Position numbers and translations under genes: made by a program
Assembly (NCBI RefSeq): GCF_021462225.1
Contig: NC_061802.1
Span: forward strand, 4,979,859 to 5,043,858
DNA from: Girardinichthys multiradiatus
Lineage: Eukaryota > Chordata > Actinopteri > Cyprinodontiformes > Goodeidae
DNA: 64,000 nucleotides
Direction: 5' to 3'
The notes under the pieces: generated by a model
The model's database searches: none
The model's input: only the letters and a program-made list of their open reading frames with translations
Told to the model about the DNA's origin: nothing
Part shown: piece by piece, positions 21,741 through 32,784 of the stretch
Numbering within the stretch: position 1 is the first letter of the stretch
Layout: each line of letters begins with the position of its first letter

Positions 21741-22500
21741 AGCAACTCTTTGCTGGAGTTTTCCATTTTTATGATAAGCAACGAGAAATTAGCCTCTTTG
21801 TTATGTCATATTTATATACCAGGGCAACATGATTTAGTGGATTAAAAATTAAAACTCCCTAAACACTGACAAACTTTAAAAACGAAGGATAAGCATTTTA
21901 AAATTCTTGAATTATTACTTTTATTTTATAGGGATGTTAGGAGGGCCAACATATTCGCAATGTTAATTTGTTAAAAACAAAAATGTTATGCCAAAACATG
22001 TTTTATATTTTGCTGTTTAGGTTTATACTACTACAGTAAAAAATTTTAAATAAAATAATTTTAAAATGAAATTAAGACCTTTTGCATATCTTTATCAAGG
22101 CTGCTAGTAAGTGTGGAAGGCACTGTAGCAACACAAAACATTTTCATATTCAAAGAGGGCTTCTGAATAAACTTCACGAAGGTTAGACTTTTTTAGAAGG
22201 AATAGAAATAGCTGCCCTTAACTTCCTCAAATCATTTAATTTAATATTTGGCCCGTTGCCCGGTTCTATTGATTAGAAGTTGTCTTTCATGATAGATGTT
22301 GACGTTAGCACGATGAACAAGATACAGACACAATGAAAACACGGCGCGACAATAAACTGAATGGTGCAACTGAACAGCGACAATAAGCCCAACGTGTAAA
22401 TGTTTGCCACCAGATAGCAGAAAAATAAATGGCTTGAGATGACGAGGAATATGACACAAAGATATTTTATTTGTTTGAACACACATGCACACTATCTCAC
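21741..22500. other. Unrecognised sequence
   Basis: No transposon end or convincing coding frame is seen. The short minus-strand frames at 22241-22492 are rich in Cys and hydrophobic residues but have no motif I recognise. Confidence 0.4.
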
Positions 22501-22860
22501 TCTCACAGACTCACATATGAGCGGCAGACATTTGATGAGAATGAACATGAGATGAATGCTTCCTCACTCTTCTCAATTAATAACATCGTTTCAAATCCAT
22601 CATGCAATTACCAAACGCAAAATCACAACCCTTTAAAGATACAGTAATGGTGACTACAGGCTCTTCTAAAAACAGATAGCAGCATTCTCTTGATAGATGC
22701 TGGGGAACAATACCTAAATCATTTCTTAATTATCTCCTCTGGAACTAATGTTGCAGATATGTGTGTGAATTAATTGTTTTAGCTTGATAAAACAGAGGAA
22801 GCAAGTAAGGAAGGAGCATTATCCACAAAATCTTTTTTTTTACGCAGCATTCATTAAGGC
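22500..22860. promoter_or_regulatory. Candidate conserved non-coding block
   Basis: This is complex, repeat-free sequence with clustered homeodomain-like cores: CTCAATTAATAACATCG, CATGCAATTACCAAACGC, TTCTTAATTATCTCC and GTGAATTAATTGTTTTAGC. Dense ATTA/TAAT cores in otherwise non-repetitive sequence are typical of developmental enhancers, but a chance AT-rich origin cannot be excluded from one sequence. Confidence 0.3.
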
Positions 22861-23105
22861 GAAGGCAACTGCCAGTCACTCACTGAGACAAAACCCTGAT
22901 TTCTAGAAATCAAATTAATGCCAAAGAAAGAAAAAGAAAATGGATGGGGATGTCAACAAAAGCCAGCAGAGACCTTCTTGTGAATGATGCAGTGGAGAAT
23001 GTAGCTTTTTTCCATTTTTCCTGTTGTCTTCCCTTGTTTTACAAAGGCGGTTTTTCTGAAAGCAACTTCTGTGGTTGGGTCAGCTTCCAGCATGATGCTT
23101 TGCCC

Positions 23106-24230
23106 TGTTGGGATTATGAATCTGAGAATATTATTTAATATTTAATATTAATATTTTAATATTTTATCAAATAATATTTGGGTCTGTTAAGGGTTGTCCT
23201 GTGAATACCAGCCCAGTAAGGCGATGATATTAGGACAAAATAGAAAGGTGTGAGACGAGCTCTGACATTATTGAACAGCATAAACTCTCCACACATGGAA
23301 TGAATTCACACAATTTCTTAAAATACAAGAATTTATTAACAAAAATAAGTCAACTCAAAGTCAAACATATTTCAATCAACAAACTCTTTACTATGCTAAA
23401 ACAATCCAACTAACTACCAAGCAGAATTAAAGAATAACGAAAACTCATGAGCTATGTACAATATAAACAAGTTGATTAAAGATGATTGAGAACCATGACC
23501 GAAAGAGTGATGCAACATTACCATTCAATGTTATTTATGTTTGAGAACCAAGGATTATCTTGAAGAATCTGGAAGTGAAGTTAAGTTATGTTTGGAACTA
23601 ACTTAGACAACCATTCACAATGCAAGATCGGGTAAAATATTATTTTAATAAAATTATGTTTTAAGAATGATCTGCTGAATAAAACCAACCCCCTGTATGA
23701 CTAATTCTCACCGGGGTCTCATTAGCTTCCTTTATTTATTAACATAATATTTAAAGAAATATTATTAAGGGAATATTTTGGAAAAGAGCCAAATCTTTCT
23801 GGAGAAATGGGGCATCTCTGCAAGGAACTCTGGAACACAGTTTGCTTCTGCAGGCCTCAGTGAGAAAGTAAAGCAATGCTTATACCTTAATCTCCCTTTA
23901 TGAATGAATACTGGATTCCTTCAACAGTAATTCATCAGTACTTAACTTGTGCATATGATCGCGTGATCTTATGACAGCCTTGGATCCAGTTTGAAGAGTT
24001 TATGTCTTTTTGCCAGCAAAGAGACATTAGCGCGCTGCCTCACCGGTCCGGATGGTAGAGGCAGGATTTAGCAAGAGTGGTGCTTTTATTTGGCCAGTGA
24101 CGTCACAGGAAGTCTGCAGTTACCCCGTTTCCTGGCTGTGCCGGACGTAGGTTAATGCAATTTATTTTGAAAGTTCCAGGAAAGTCTGTACTAGCTTTTC
24201 ACGTTGTAACCATGGCTGTGGGTCCCAACA
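23106..24230. mobile_element. Solo LTR, family A, internally deleted copy
   Basis: The element starts TGTTGGGATTATGAATCTG and ends GGGTCCCAACA. Its outer 8 bp (TGTTGGGA / TCCCAACA) are exact inverted repeats of the TG...CA type. It is flanked by a 4-bp duplication, GCCC (23102-23105 and 24231-24234). No gag, pol or env sequence lies next to it, so it is a solo LTR left by recombination. At 1125 bp it is shorter than the 1782-bp copy at 56184. It lacks about 640 bp between TGGAGAAATGGGGC and CATCTCTGCAAGG, which the other copy has. Transcriptional direction is uncertain; a CATAAAAC-like TATA in the longer copy hints at minus. Confidence 0.85.
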
Positions 24231-24429
24231 GCCCTAGTTTAGCATAAAAAACATACACAACAACACATCCACGTTCTCAATGGAGTCTCCTGAGCACTCT
24301 CTCATAGCTTGTTTTCTTTCCACTGCAAGGCAAGTAGATACATATTGTACATATTTTGTCAACAGGATAAGAAGCTCAGTGCGTTTTGCATATTGCTTTT
24401 GTTTAGAGGACTGATGTCGTAGTGCAGCA

Positions 24430-25345
24430 AAGGTTTTATGTTATTCATGTTACAACATGGAAACTTCATCGTACTTTACGTAATATATCAACACAAAGTA
24501 GTGCATACTTGCAAAGTGGAAGGATAATGATAGTTTAAAAATGGGTTTACAAATAAAATCTGTAAATTATGTGTCCACTTCTCTTCAACCCTCCTGGGTT
24601 AATACTTTGTAGACCCAGATTTTGTTGCAGTTACAGCTACAAGTATTTCAGCCTTGCACATCCAGACATTGAAATTGTGACCCATTCTGTGACAAAGCAG
24701 ATCAAGCTAAGTCAGACTGAAAATTGAATATCTTTGGACATCACTTGTAAAGTCCTGCTCAAGAAGTTAAATCGTATTTAAGTCTGGACTTTGACTGGGC
24801 ATACATACATAATCTTATGATTTAAACCATTCCATTCTTGTTCTAATACTTTGAGTTATATGCACAATAGAAGATGAACCTCTGTCCCAATCTAAAGCCT
24901 TTGGCAGCCTGTAAAATATTTTCTTCCAGGATTTCTCTATATTTAGCAAAATCCATCAACCAATCAACTCTGACTGGCTTCTGTGAAAAATGCTACAGCA
25001 TTATATGGCCACCACCTTGTTTTTTTCCATAATCATGTCCGAGGCCGTCACAGGACAGCAACATTTATGGTGAAATGTGAAAATGTGCGCTCCATTTACT
25101 CATGAGGTCACTTCTAAAGGCAATTGGTTGAACTGCAACTTTTTTTAAAGGTAACAAAGTAAAAGGGCCTGAACACAAACGCATGCCACAATTAAGATAT
25201 TTGGTTTTAATTTCCTGTCACTTTTGGCCTTTCACATAAATTTGCAGTGGAACAGATTGCTAATCCTTTCCTCTCGGATTACATGAAGTATATTTTACAT
25301 TTTTGCAATGAAAATATTTTGTCACATCTTCACATTTACATTTGT
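24430..25345 (-). mobile_element. Tc1-like element, internally deleted and decayed
   Basis: The left end shows the terminal-repeat text of a common fish Tc1 family (CATGTTACAACATGG, CAACACAAAGTAGTGCATA, TGGAAGGATAATGATAG). This is followed by TTAATACTTTGTAGACCCAGA and GACATCACTTGTAAAGTCCTG, the 3' part of the minus-strand gene. After CCACCACCTTGTTTTTTTCC the copy jumps to the other terminal region (GAGGTCACTTCTAAAGGCAAT, GAACACAAACGCATGCCACA). Most of the transposase gene is therefore deleted. No frame is open. It is the same family as the relics at 30365, 39480 and 46295. Confidence 0.7.
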
Positions 25346-25349
25346 CCCT

Positions 25350-25398
25350 GCAACCCTGCAAGGCTAAGTAGCCACAGACAATACATGGATGAATGATT
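25350..25398 (+). mobile_element. SINE tail fragment
   Basis: CCCTGCAAGGCTAAGTAGCC followed by ATACATGGATGAATG resembles the 3' tail of fish SINE copies (GACCCTG...AAGCGG...ATGGATG). It is short and low in confidence. Confidence 0.3.
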
Positions 25399-25399
25399 T

Positions 25400-26036
25400 A
25401 CATTTTTAATTGTGAAATCAATTTATTTTTTGTGTTGTTTTGTTTTTAGCTTGCACTGCATGGCAATTAAAGACAGATTTAACCTTTTGCTTTTCCATAT
25501 ATCATCTTTATAATAAATGTACAAACAACTTGTCATAATATATCCAGTGACATTTCTTGATTAGTTCAGTCCCATTAAAATATAAGACACAGAACGTCTG
25601 CTAACAACAGACCTCATGTATAGAATCTGGTATGACTGTCTTTCTTAGTTAGTGCATACTAGTGAATAATCATGATTAGCAGTGAAAGTTTTCAGGGCAT
25701 GTGTTTGGGTTTTTTCTTCATCAATTTGCTGGTTAGAAAAAAAATCGTGAAACTATCTGTCTTCTACTATAGTAAATATTTTTGGAAAGCTGTAAAACAT
25801 TATGTTTTAGGTTTGGTCTGTGTCTTTACCGATAATCCTCTGTTGTAGCGATGTCACCTTTTTTTTTTACCTTGTCTTGTCCAGCGGAGTAGCACTCTGA
25901 ATTGTTGTCTGAGTGCCAAGAAGAAGCCCGACTGTTTTACTTTCACGGACGGAGCATTAGGGCTAACGCTATAACGCTCCGCTTGATACATAAAGAAAGA
26001 CTTTATTAGAAACTGCTTTGGGATCATTTCAATTGT
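25400..26036. other. Unrecognised AT-rich sequence
   Basis: No transposon end or coding frame is recognised. A GC-richer stretch near 25870-25985 (GTCCAGCGGAGTAGCACTC, CACGGACGGAGCATTAGG) is unexplained. Confidence 0.4.
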
Positions 26037-28300
26037 AATTCAGAATCAGCTTTATTGCCAAGTTCGTACATACAACAAACAAGGAATTTGACTCCGGTAC
26101 ACTTTGTTCTCTGGGTTTCTTTTTTGTTTTTTTGTGTTATAAGATATATTCTGCATATATCCTTATGTCCTTAAATACATATATACAATATACACATATA
26201 CAAAGGTGGATTTGCAACTTCAGTATGAGGTGGTTTGGTACTCTATTAAATGTTCATCAGAAAAACACCGTGGGGGAAGAAACTGTTTCTGTGGCGGCTG
26301 GTTTTTGTAAACAGTGCCCTGTAACGACGGCCTGAGGGTAAAACTCTAAACAGTTTATGTGCAGGGTGTGTGGGGTCTGCAGAGATTTTTCCAGCTCTTT
26401 TCCTGACCCTTGACCTGTATAAGTCCTGGATGGAGGGAAGGTCAGCCCTGATTATTCTCCCTGCAAGTTGACAGCATCATCTGCCGACCTGTTTGCTCGG
26501 TAAGCAAATTGCAAGGGGTCCAGCAGGGGGCCTGTGATGTCTTTCAGGTGCTTCAACACCAGCAGCTCAAAAGATTTCATGACCACAGACGTCAGGGCTA
26601 CAGGCCTGTAGTCATTTAATCCTACGATGATGGGTTTCTTGGGCACTGGGATGATGGTGGATCGTTTGAAGCAGGAGGGGACCTCACATTTCTGCAGAGA
26701 TTTGTTGAAGATCCTTGTGAAGATCGGACCAAGTTGATTTGCACAGGCTTTCAGGCATGATGGGGAGACGTTATCAGGTCCTCCAGCTTTCTTTGTTTTC
26801 ATGCGCTGAAAGAGCCTATTTACATCTTCCTCTGAGATCTTTAGTGCAGGCAGAGGATCTGATGGTAGGGGGTTTGTTGCTTTATAGGAAGAATTTGTTC
26901 CTGAATGGGATGTAGAGGAGATGGTTTGAGGTGTGAATGGCTTCTTGTCATGTCTGCAGTAGAAGCCATTCAGACAGTTGGCCAGGAGACGACTCTGTTC
27001 AGGATGGGTGGGGGGGCTCCTACAGGCAGTCAGGTTTCTCAGACCAGTCCACACAGCTGAAGTGTCACCAGTAGAAAGGCTGTTCTTCAACTTCTCACTG
27101 TAGCTTCTCTTGGCTGCTTTGATCTCTTTTGTTAGTCTGTTCCTGGCCTGCCTGTACCGCGCCCAATCTCCACTGCTGTGAGCTTCTTCATTTTCCCTGC
27201 GCAGATTCCTGAGGTGTGGAGTAAACCATGGCTTGTTATTCCCAAAGGTGCAGAAGGTCTTGGTCTGCACACACATGTCCTCACAGAAACTGATGTATGA
27301 TGTCACCACATCAGTTAATTGGTTTAAGTCAGTGGCTGAAGTTTCAAAAACAGTCCAGTCTGTGCATTCAAAGAAGGCCTGTAGCATCTGCTTTGATTCC
27401 TCAGTCCACTTCTTAACAGTGTGAACCGTAGGTTTGGAAGCTCTTAGTCTCTGTCTGTTGGTTGGGATGAGGTGGATAAGACAATGATCCGAAAAAACCA
27501 GAGCAGCCCTGGTAACAGCATGATATGAGTCCTTTAAAGCTGTGTAACAATGGTCCAGTGTGTTTTTGTCTCTGGTGGGACACTTAATATGCTGTCTGTA
27601 TTTGGGGAGCTCATTGGAGAGGTTTGCTCTGTTAAAATCTCCCAGTATTATGATGAAAGAGTCCGTGTATTTTTTCTCCACGTCTGTAATCAGCTCAGCG
27701 AGATGTTTTTCAGCGGCAGAAGTGCAGCCATGCGGTGGAAAATATGAGCCAATTATTATAAACGAGGAAAACTCTCTCGGTGAATAAAACGGTTTATAGA
27801 TTATGGAAAATGTCTCCAGATCAGGAATACATGTTTTCCCCCAGCACTTTTATGTCTCTGCACCAACCTTCATTTATGTAAAAGCAGATTCCGCCTCCTC
27901 GCCTCTTCCCCGATAGCTCCGTGCTGCGATCCGCTCTGAACAGCTGGAAGTCCGCCAACAGCAATGCGCAGTCTGGGATGTTTTCACACAGGTGAGAAGA
28001 AGCAGCTCGTCCATCTTGTTACTTAAAGAGCGGACATTTGCCAGATAAATTGAAGGCAGTGGTGTGCGGAGTCCTCTTTTGCGGAGCTTTACCAGCTCGC
28101 CAGCACGCTTTCCCCTTTGACACTTTCGGCGGAGTATCCCGCAGAGTGCCGCGGCTCCACTCGCCAGGAATTCGGTGAAGCTCGGATGGATGAGTGATGG
28201 TGAAAAAATACCGAGAGAGGACTCTCTGATGTTGAGAAGTTCCTCTCCGCTGTACTGTGACACGGAGACAGAAACGAAAAAAAAAAAAAAAAGAAGCAAG
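26037..28300 (-). mobile_element. Rex1-like LINE with both ends but without the RT core
   Basis: On the minus strand the 5' region (down from about 28300) and endonuclease come first, then the linker and the start of the RT. The 3' end follows with AGTTTTACCCTCAGGCCGTC and the tail CTTGGCAATAAAGCTGATTC (26041-26070). The middle of the RT, from the DFSSAFN motif through the YSDD palm to the thumb, is missing. A family-typical 3' tail and a 5' part beginning in the ORF suggest an originally long copy that lost about 1 kb internally. A related 3' tail (GGCAATAAAGCTTTTCT) sits at 39631-39706. Confidence 0.88.
26246..28299 (-). pseudogene. Rex1-like LINE ORF: endonuclease and RT N-terminal region, RT core deleted
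   Basis: The N-terminal part (from about 28200) reads GKRAGELVKLRKRGLRTPLP and YLANVRSLSNKMDELLLL, the start of the endonuclease. Frames then change near 27990 and again near 27780-27870. From 27681 a 409-codon frame carries IIILGDFNRANL (endonuclease), VFSDHCLIHL, FGNNKPWFTPHLRNLRRE, a KAGGPDNVSPSCLKACANQL RT-0 motif, [20 protein letters not shown] and LLDPLQFAYRANRSADDAVN. It then jumps within a few codons to text equivalent to RRIIRADLPSIQDLYRSRVR and ends at a TAA at 26246-26248. All catalytic aspartates of the RT are gone. The long residual frame is a deletion derivative and not a host gene. Confidence 0.88.
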
Positions 28301-28301
28301 A

Positions 28302-28479
28302 AAGAGAGGGTGGTGGGGCAAAAAGGAAAAAGTGAGAGAAGAAGAAAAGAATAGAGAGAAAGAAGGATGAAGAAAATACAAGCTACTAGATGTCTGCTTC
28401 TATAACTGTAGAAACATATATAACAACAGCAATGTTACCGAAAGGTGCACAGTACTAATGAATGCAAGATGTATTGTTG
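28302..28479. other. Purine-rich sequence, unrecognised
   Basis: A run of A and G (GAAGAAAAGAATAGAGAG) follows the 5' end of the Rex1-like LINE. No feature is seen. Confidence 0.4.
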
Positions 28480-28484
28480 GTAAC

Positions 28485-28964
28485 TGTTGGAATAATTGTA
28501 TATAGATTTATCTTACATTTTCTCTTTATTACCTTTGCTATTTGACCTTTATAACCTTTCGTGTTGTATGTGTAAGTAAACATGTGATGAGTTGTTTGCA
28601 GGCAAAGAGGAAAGGTGGAATCGGGATGATGGGCTGGATGGGATTGTGCTGAAGAGTGCACATATCTTCAGATTATGGAGACTGTGCAAGTGTGTTTGTA
28701 CAAGATAATGGGGTACATGATCTATGTCACGTTGCTACTATTTGTTCCCCACCCTTTAAGAGCAGCAACATTTATGTAACTAGGGACCACCCTAAAGATA
28801 GTAAAAAGAGGTGTTTTAGAGATGTGTTTTTTGAGAGCGGTAGGAGATTTGTAACTGAAAGAACATCTCTGTCCGTTCTCCTCGCAGCGAGTAAGAAACT
28901 AATTCTCTTGTCCTTCTCTTCTTTTTGTGATGTTATAAGTATTTTAGGTTGATTGAACCTGACA
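28485..28964. mobile_element. Solo LTR, family B (480 bp)
   Basis: The element starts TGTTGGAATAATTGTATATAG and ends GATTGAACCTGACA, the TG...CA form with TGT/ACA ends. It is flanked by an exact 5-bp duplication GTAAC (28480-28484 and 28965-28969). The inner text includes GTCCGTTCTCCTCGCAGCG and AAACTAATTCTCTTGTCC, which looks like retroviral-type R/U5 sequence. No internal coding region is adjacent. It shares no obvious sequence with LTR family A beyond the first bases. The retroviral versus Gypsy type origin is not decided here. Confidence 0.82.
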
Positions 28965-29084
28965 GTAACTGCAGCACAATATAAAACATCTGTGTATCTG
29001 CTAACACCTAAATCCAAACACCTATAGGTGTAAGTTTGAGCGCACTCGTATATATACGGTTTTCTGAGTGCGTGAATGATCCTA

Positions 29085-30050
29085 GAGGCTATGTTGTCAG
29101 GGGTTTAAATGCCCCTGATAGGGCCTCCCATGGCAAACAGGCTCTGGGTGTTGGGTCAGACAAAGAGCGGTTCAAGACACCATCATGAAGATCATAAAAT
29201 CGAGGGGTGCGACATCGCCCGGTACAGCAGAGCCACCCTGGAGCCAGGCCTGGGTTTGGGACTCGTTGGAGAGCGCCTGGTAGCCAGGTTGCTCCTTGCG
29301 GGACCCGGCCGTGCCAAGCCCGAATGAGAGACGCGAAGCCATCCCCCAGTGGGCCCACCACCTGCAGGGGGAACCATGAGGAACATGCGCAAAGAGGATC
29401 GAATGGTGGACAAAGGTGGATCCCTCAGTAGCCTGATCTCCAGATGCTTAGGCTGGCTCTAGGGATGTGGAATGTCACCTCGCTGGGGTGGAAAGAGCTA
29501 GAGCTTGTGCAGGAGGTTGAGAGATATTGACTAGAAATAGTTGGGCTCGCCTCCATGCACAACGTGGGCTCTGGAATCCATCTCCGCGAGAGGGGCTAGA
29601 CTCTTTTCTACTCTGGAGTGGCTCACGGGGAGAGGCGGCGGGCTGGGGTGGGTTTGCTTGCTGCTTCCCAGCTCAGCCATCCCGTGTTGGGGTTTACCCC
29701 AGTGGATGAGAGGATTGCGTCCCTGCGCCTTGGGGTTGGGGGCAGGGCTCTGACTGTCGTTTCAGCCAACGGCTGAGCGGTAGTGCAGAGTACCCGGCAT
29801 AGCGCCCCTGCCAGGAACTCCATTATTCTGCTGGGGGACTTCAACGCCCACGTGGGAAATGACAGTGACACCTGGAGAGGCGTGATCGGGAGGAATGGCA
29901 TCCCCGATCTGAATCCAAGTGGTGTTTCGTTATTGGACTTCTGTGCTAGTCACAGATTGTCCATAATGAACACCATGTTCAAGCATAAGGGTGTCCATCA
30001 GAGCACTTGGCACCAGGATACCCTGGGGGGGGGGGGCTTGCTGGTGTGCT
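29085..30050 (+). pseudogene. Rex3-like (RTE-type) LINE, 5' region and endonuclease domain
   Basis: The 5' part has the family phrases ATGCCCCTGATAGGGCCTCC, GGGTCAGACAAAGAGCGGTTC, CTGGAGCCAGGCCTGGG and CCACCACCTGCAGGGGG. The endonuclease follows in broken frames: GMWNVTSLGWKELELVQEVE, then a stop, then EIVGLASMHNVGSG. After further breaks come [19 protein letters not shown] with the catalytic GDFN motif, [18 protein letters not shown] and [17 protein letters not shown]. The copy ends at a run of G near 30025-30036 (TLGGGG). The RT domain and 3' end are missing, the reverse of normal LINE truncation. It is high in GC and complements the 3'-type piece at 1040-1706, but the two are 27 kb apart and in opposite orientation. 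Confidence 0.85.
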
Positions 30051-30364
30051 TTAAATAATTGTTATCCTTCATAATGAAAGTATGCTTGGGCCTAAGCATA
30101 GCTCTCTTCACAACATCACAGACACAGGTTGATTCTTTGAAACGAGTGTATATTCACAAGCATTTCAGCTCTCACTGTGAGTTGTAGGATGTCCAAAGAT
30201 TTATATATGGTTTGGATAGCTTTGTTCTTCATCATTTCAAAACAGCTTGAATTTATCTTTGCCTGATATAAAAATCTGTTGTATGATCTAAAGTATTTAA
30301 CTGTGACAGAAAGCAAAACTGCAGAATTGTTTGACTGGCAAAACATTTTTACAACACTTTCCAT

Positions 30365-30515
30365 CCCACACTTGAAAACCATTTATCATTTTCATTCAAA
30401 TTCACAGCTATGCACTACTTTGTGTTGGTCTGTCATAGAAAATCCTAAGAAAACACATTCAAGTTTGTGGTTGCAACATGAAAAAATGTGGAAAAGTTCA
30501 TTATGTACAAACACT
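30365..30515. mobile_element. Terminal fragment of a Tc1-like element
   Basis: ACCATTTATCATTTTCATTC, ACTTTGTGTTGGTCTGTCAT and GGTTGCAACATGAAAAAATG match the terminal region of the Tc1 family at 24430-25345. Only one end is present, followed by CAAACACTTTTGCAAGAAACTG. It has no coding content. Confidence 0.6.
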
Positions 30516-31335
30516 TTTGCAAGAAACTGTATTAAAACAGAACAAATCATTATATTGTCTAGAATATAAAGGATTTTTACGTCTTTTATGGGAAAAATAG
30601 ACTCTGGAATGTGTACAACATCCAACAGCGGTGTAAACATGGTGTTTACTCTCACAGGTGTTCAGTGAGGAGTAAAAAGTAATCACCTTTCCTCCCCATA
30701 TGCATCGCAGCTTCTTATTAATTACTGTCAAAATTTAAACTCTGTTTGACATTATAAAGGATCAGCCTGCCTGTACACTACTTAGGAATGTCTAGTTTTC
30801 CCAGTGGGTAAAAAACAGCTGACCTTAAACAGTTTTCTCTCATTTGGTTCTGGCTGTAGAAGAAATGGGAACAACCAAAACGTTTAACAAGCAAAATGAA
30901 TAATTTGAGTCTTGTTAAAGAGTGCATGCTTGAAAATCCTAATAAGTCATGTCCATAAACAAATGGATGCCCTATTATTCAGTAAAATTGTAAAACTGCT
31001 GCAGAGCTTTATAAAACAGAATTCTAGATGAAAGACACAAGAATTTGAAAATTTGAAAAGAACTTAAAAAGAGGAAATTCACATTTAGAAAGGGAGTTGT
31101 GACATTAACAAAAGACCTAAACCATATTTCCATATAAACATGGCACAGATATAAACACACACACACAGAGTAAAACATAAAGCCAATCTCTTCACACCTT
31201 GCACGCATGCAGCTCACCCTTAAACACACACAATCCACCCTTCGCACACATATAAGAAAAACTACACCTTACAAAATACCTTCATCTGCACGTGCACACA
31301 CTTTCCACCCTCAACACACACCTTCTACCCCACCC
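30516..31335. other. Unrecognised sequence
   Basis: No coding frame or complete repeat is recognised. From about 31140 to 31330 the sequence becomes CA-rich (ACACACACACAGAG, CTTAAACACACACAATCC), a degenerate microsatellite. Confidence 0.45.
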
Positions 31336-31339
31336 CTTC

Positions 31340-31870
31340 ATTATTACTTCCCTCTCGAAAGCTAAGGAGAAAGCCCTCCAATTATATGCGACTCCTCAGA
31401 AGATTGGCTCAGTGCTGAATTTATTTGGAGCTCATTTGGCTAAGCAGGGCTAAACACAGCAAGTCTAGAAAAGCCATGCGCTAAGGTGGTGGTGGGGGGG
31501 TACGGGGGCATAAGAGGTTGAAGCTGCATCTGCTCTCTGATACATTAAAGGGAATATTCCCATATTCTGTCCTAATCCAAACTGATTTGAGATGGCATAG
31601 GGAGGTTGAAGAAGCAGCGCTGGCTTATTTGTTTATGGCTGGGGAGGAAGGCTGTGGGGGTAGGGGGTTGCAACGCCTTTGCTTACTTCCCCAGATTTAC
31701 CGTCTTATATCGTCTCGCAGCAGTTAATCGCCTCTCTTCCTCCAAACACAACCCATTTACAGTTCAAAGCGGCTGAGCCTGTATCTCTCACCAGCTATAT
31801 TACGATTAGTATTAATATCATCACCATATTCAAGACTGAGGAGTCTCTGAAGAGAACGTGGGAGGAATGA
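31340..31870. promoter_or_regulatory. Candidate conserved non-coding block
   Basis: This is complex, non-repetitive sequence: CCTCCAATTATATGCGACTCC, GAATTTATTTGGAGCTCATTTGG, CGCAGCAGTTAATCGCCTC and ATTACGATTAGTATTAATATC. Unlike its surroundings it has balanced base composition and no transposon similarity that I recognise. ATTA-type cores and a run of CATTTGGC-like motifs make a long-range enhancer plausible. Direct evidence is lacking. Confidence 0.35.
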
Positions 31871-32590
31871 TCACAACAAGGCTGTTGCTTCCCAAATATA
31901 GGATCCTGTTCTTTGAGAGCATGACCTTAGCAAGGACGTTTCTTTCTTTACTCAAAAGTGCAACTTTGAAGGGTTAGAGGTGTTACTCAACACATTTGGT
32001 GACTGATTTATTTCACATTTTGAAAATATAAGCACATCTGTTTATAGAGGTTTCATTTTTTATCATTGAAGAGCTAAATGTTTTTTGTTATTACCTTTAA
32101 GAGCAGGTGTGTGACTTTGTAACCTTGCTGTTGTTTGCTGTCTGGGTAAATATTACACCGGATTTTAGATTTATTACAGTTGAAAATATACTGACCAAAC
32201 TGAGCTTAAATATAGGCTACACTCTTGATTGTTGGTGATTTGACAACAAATCCTCAGTCTAAAGTGGTCAGCACAGCACTGTTGCTTTTGTTTTAGAGCT
32301 TTTTAAAAAGTATGTCTTAGAAAATGTTTATTAGTTTATTTGCCTTTATTTGTGAAAGAAACCAACTAAATGCTTAATGCCACATCTAGAATATAAGTAT
32401 TTCAAAATGATTGTATACAATGTTCTCCTTCAGGACTGCAGATTTTAGGTAGATTTTTGTAGATCTTTCATAGTCAACTGCAATCTGACAGTACTAATAA
32501 ATACAAGTGATGCAGTTTACATTGCAACACTTTTATTCACTCATTATTCATAATTCATCAACTGAATTATAAATAATTCAGTTGGTGTTA
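31871..32590. other. AT-rich unique sequence
   Basis: No feature is recognised between the candidate conserved block and the SINE fragment. Confidence 0.45.
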
Positions 32591-32605
32591 TTTGGAGTAA
32601 TGTAA

Positions 32606-32740
32606 TACATCCATCCATTAATTGTCCTGTCCGTTGTCCTTGGACAGGCTGCCATTACGTCACAGGACAACACAGAAGCACACAGAACAAACAACCACAA
32701 ACACACTCACACCTAACCTGCTTCCAACTCCACTACTAGA
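32606..32740 (-). mobile_element. Decayed SINE body fragment
   Basis: CATCCATCCATTAATTGTCC, TCACAGGACAACACAGAAGC and AACAAACAACCACAAACACAC match the body of the SINE at 61095-61450 read in reverse. The tRNA-like head is missing. Confidence 0.5.
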
Positions 32741-32784
32741 CAGTGGGACTTTTTAAAGGAAGAGCTGGATGGGCGGATTGTGTG

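Noticed and set aside
26452..27681. 409-codon frame as a host gene
   Set aside because: Endonuclease and RT motifs show it is a deleted Rex1-like LINE ORF.
29085..29770. A CpG-island promoter
   Set aside because: The GC-rich text matches the 5' region of a Rex3-like LINE; GC content follows the element.
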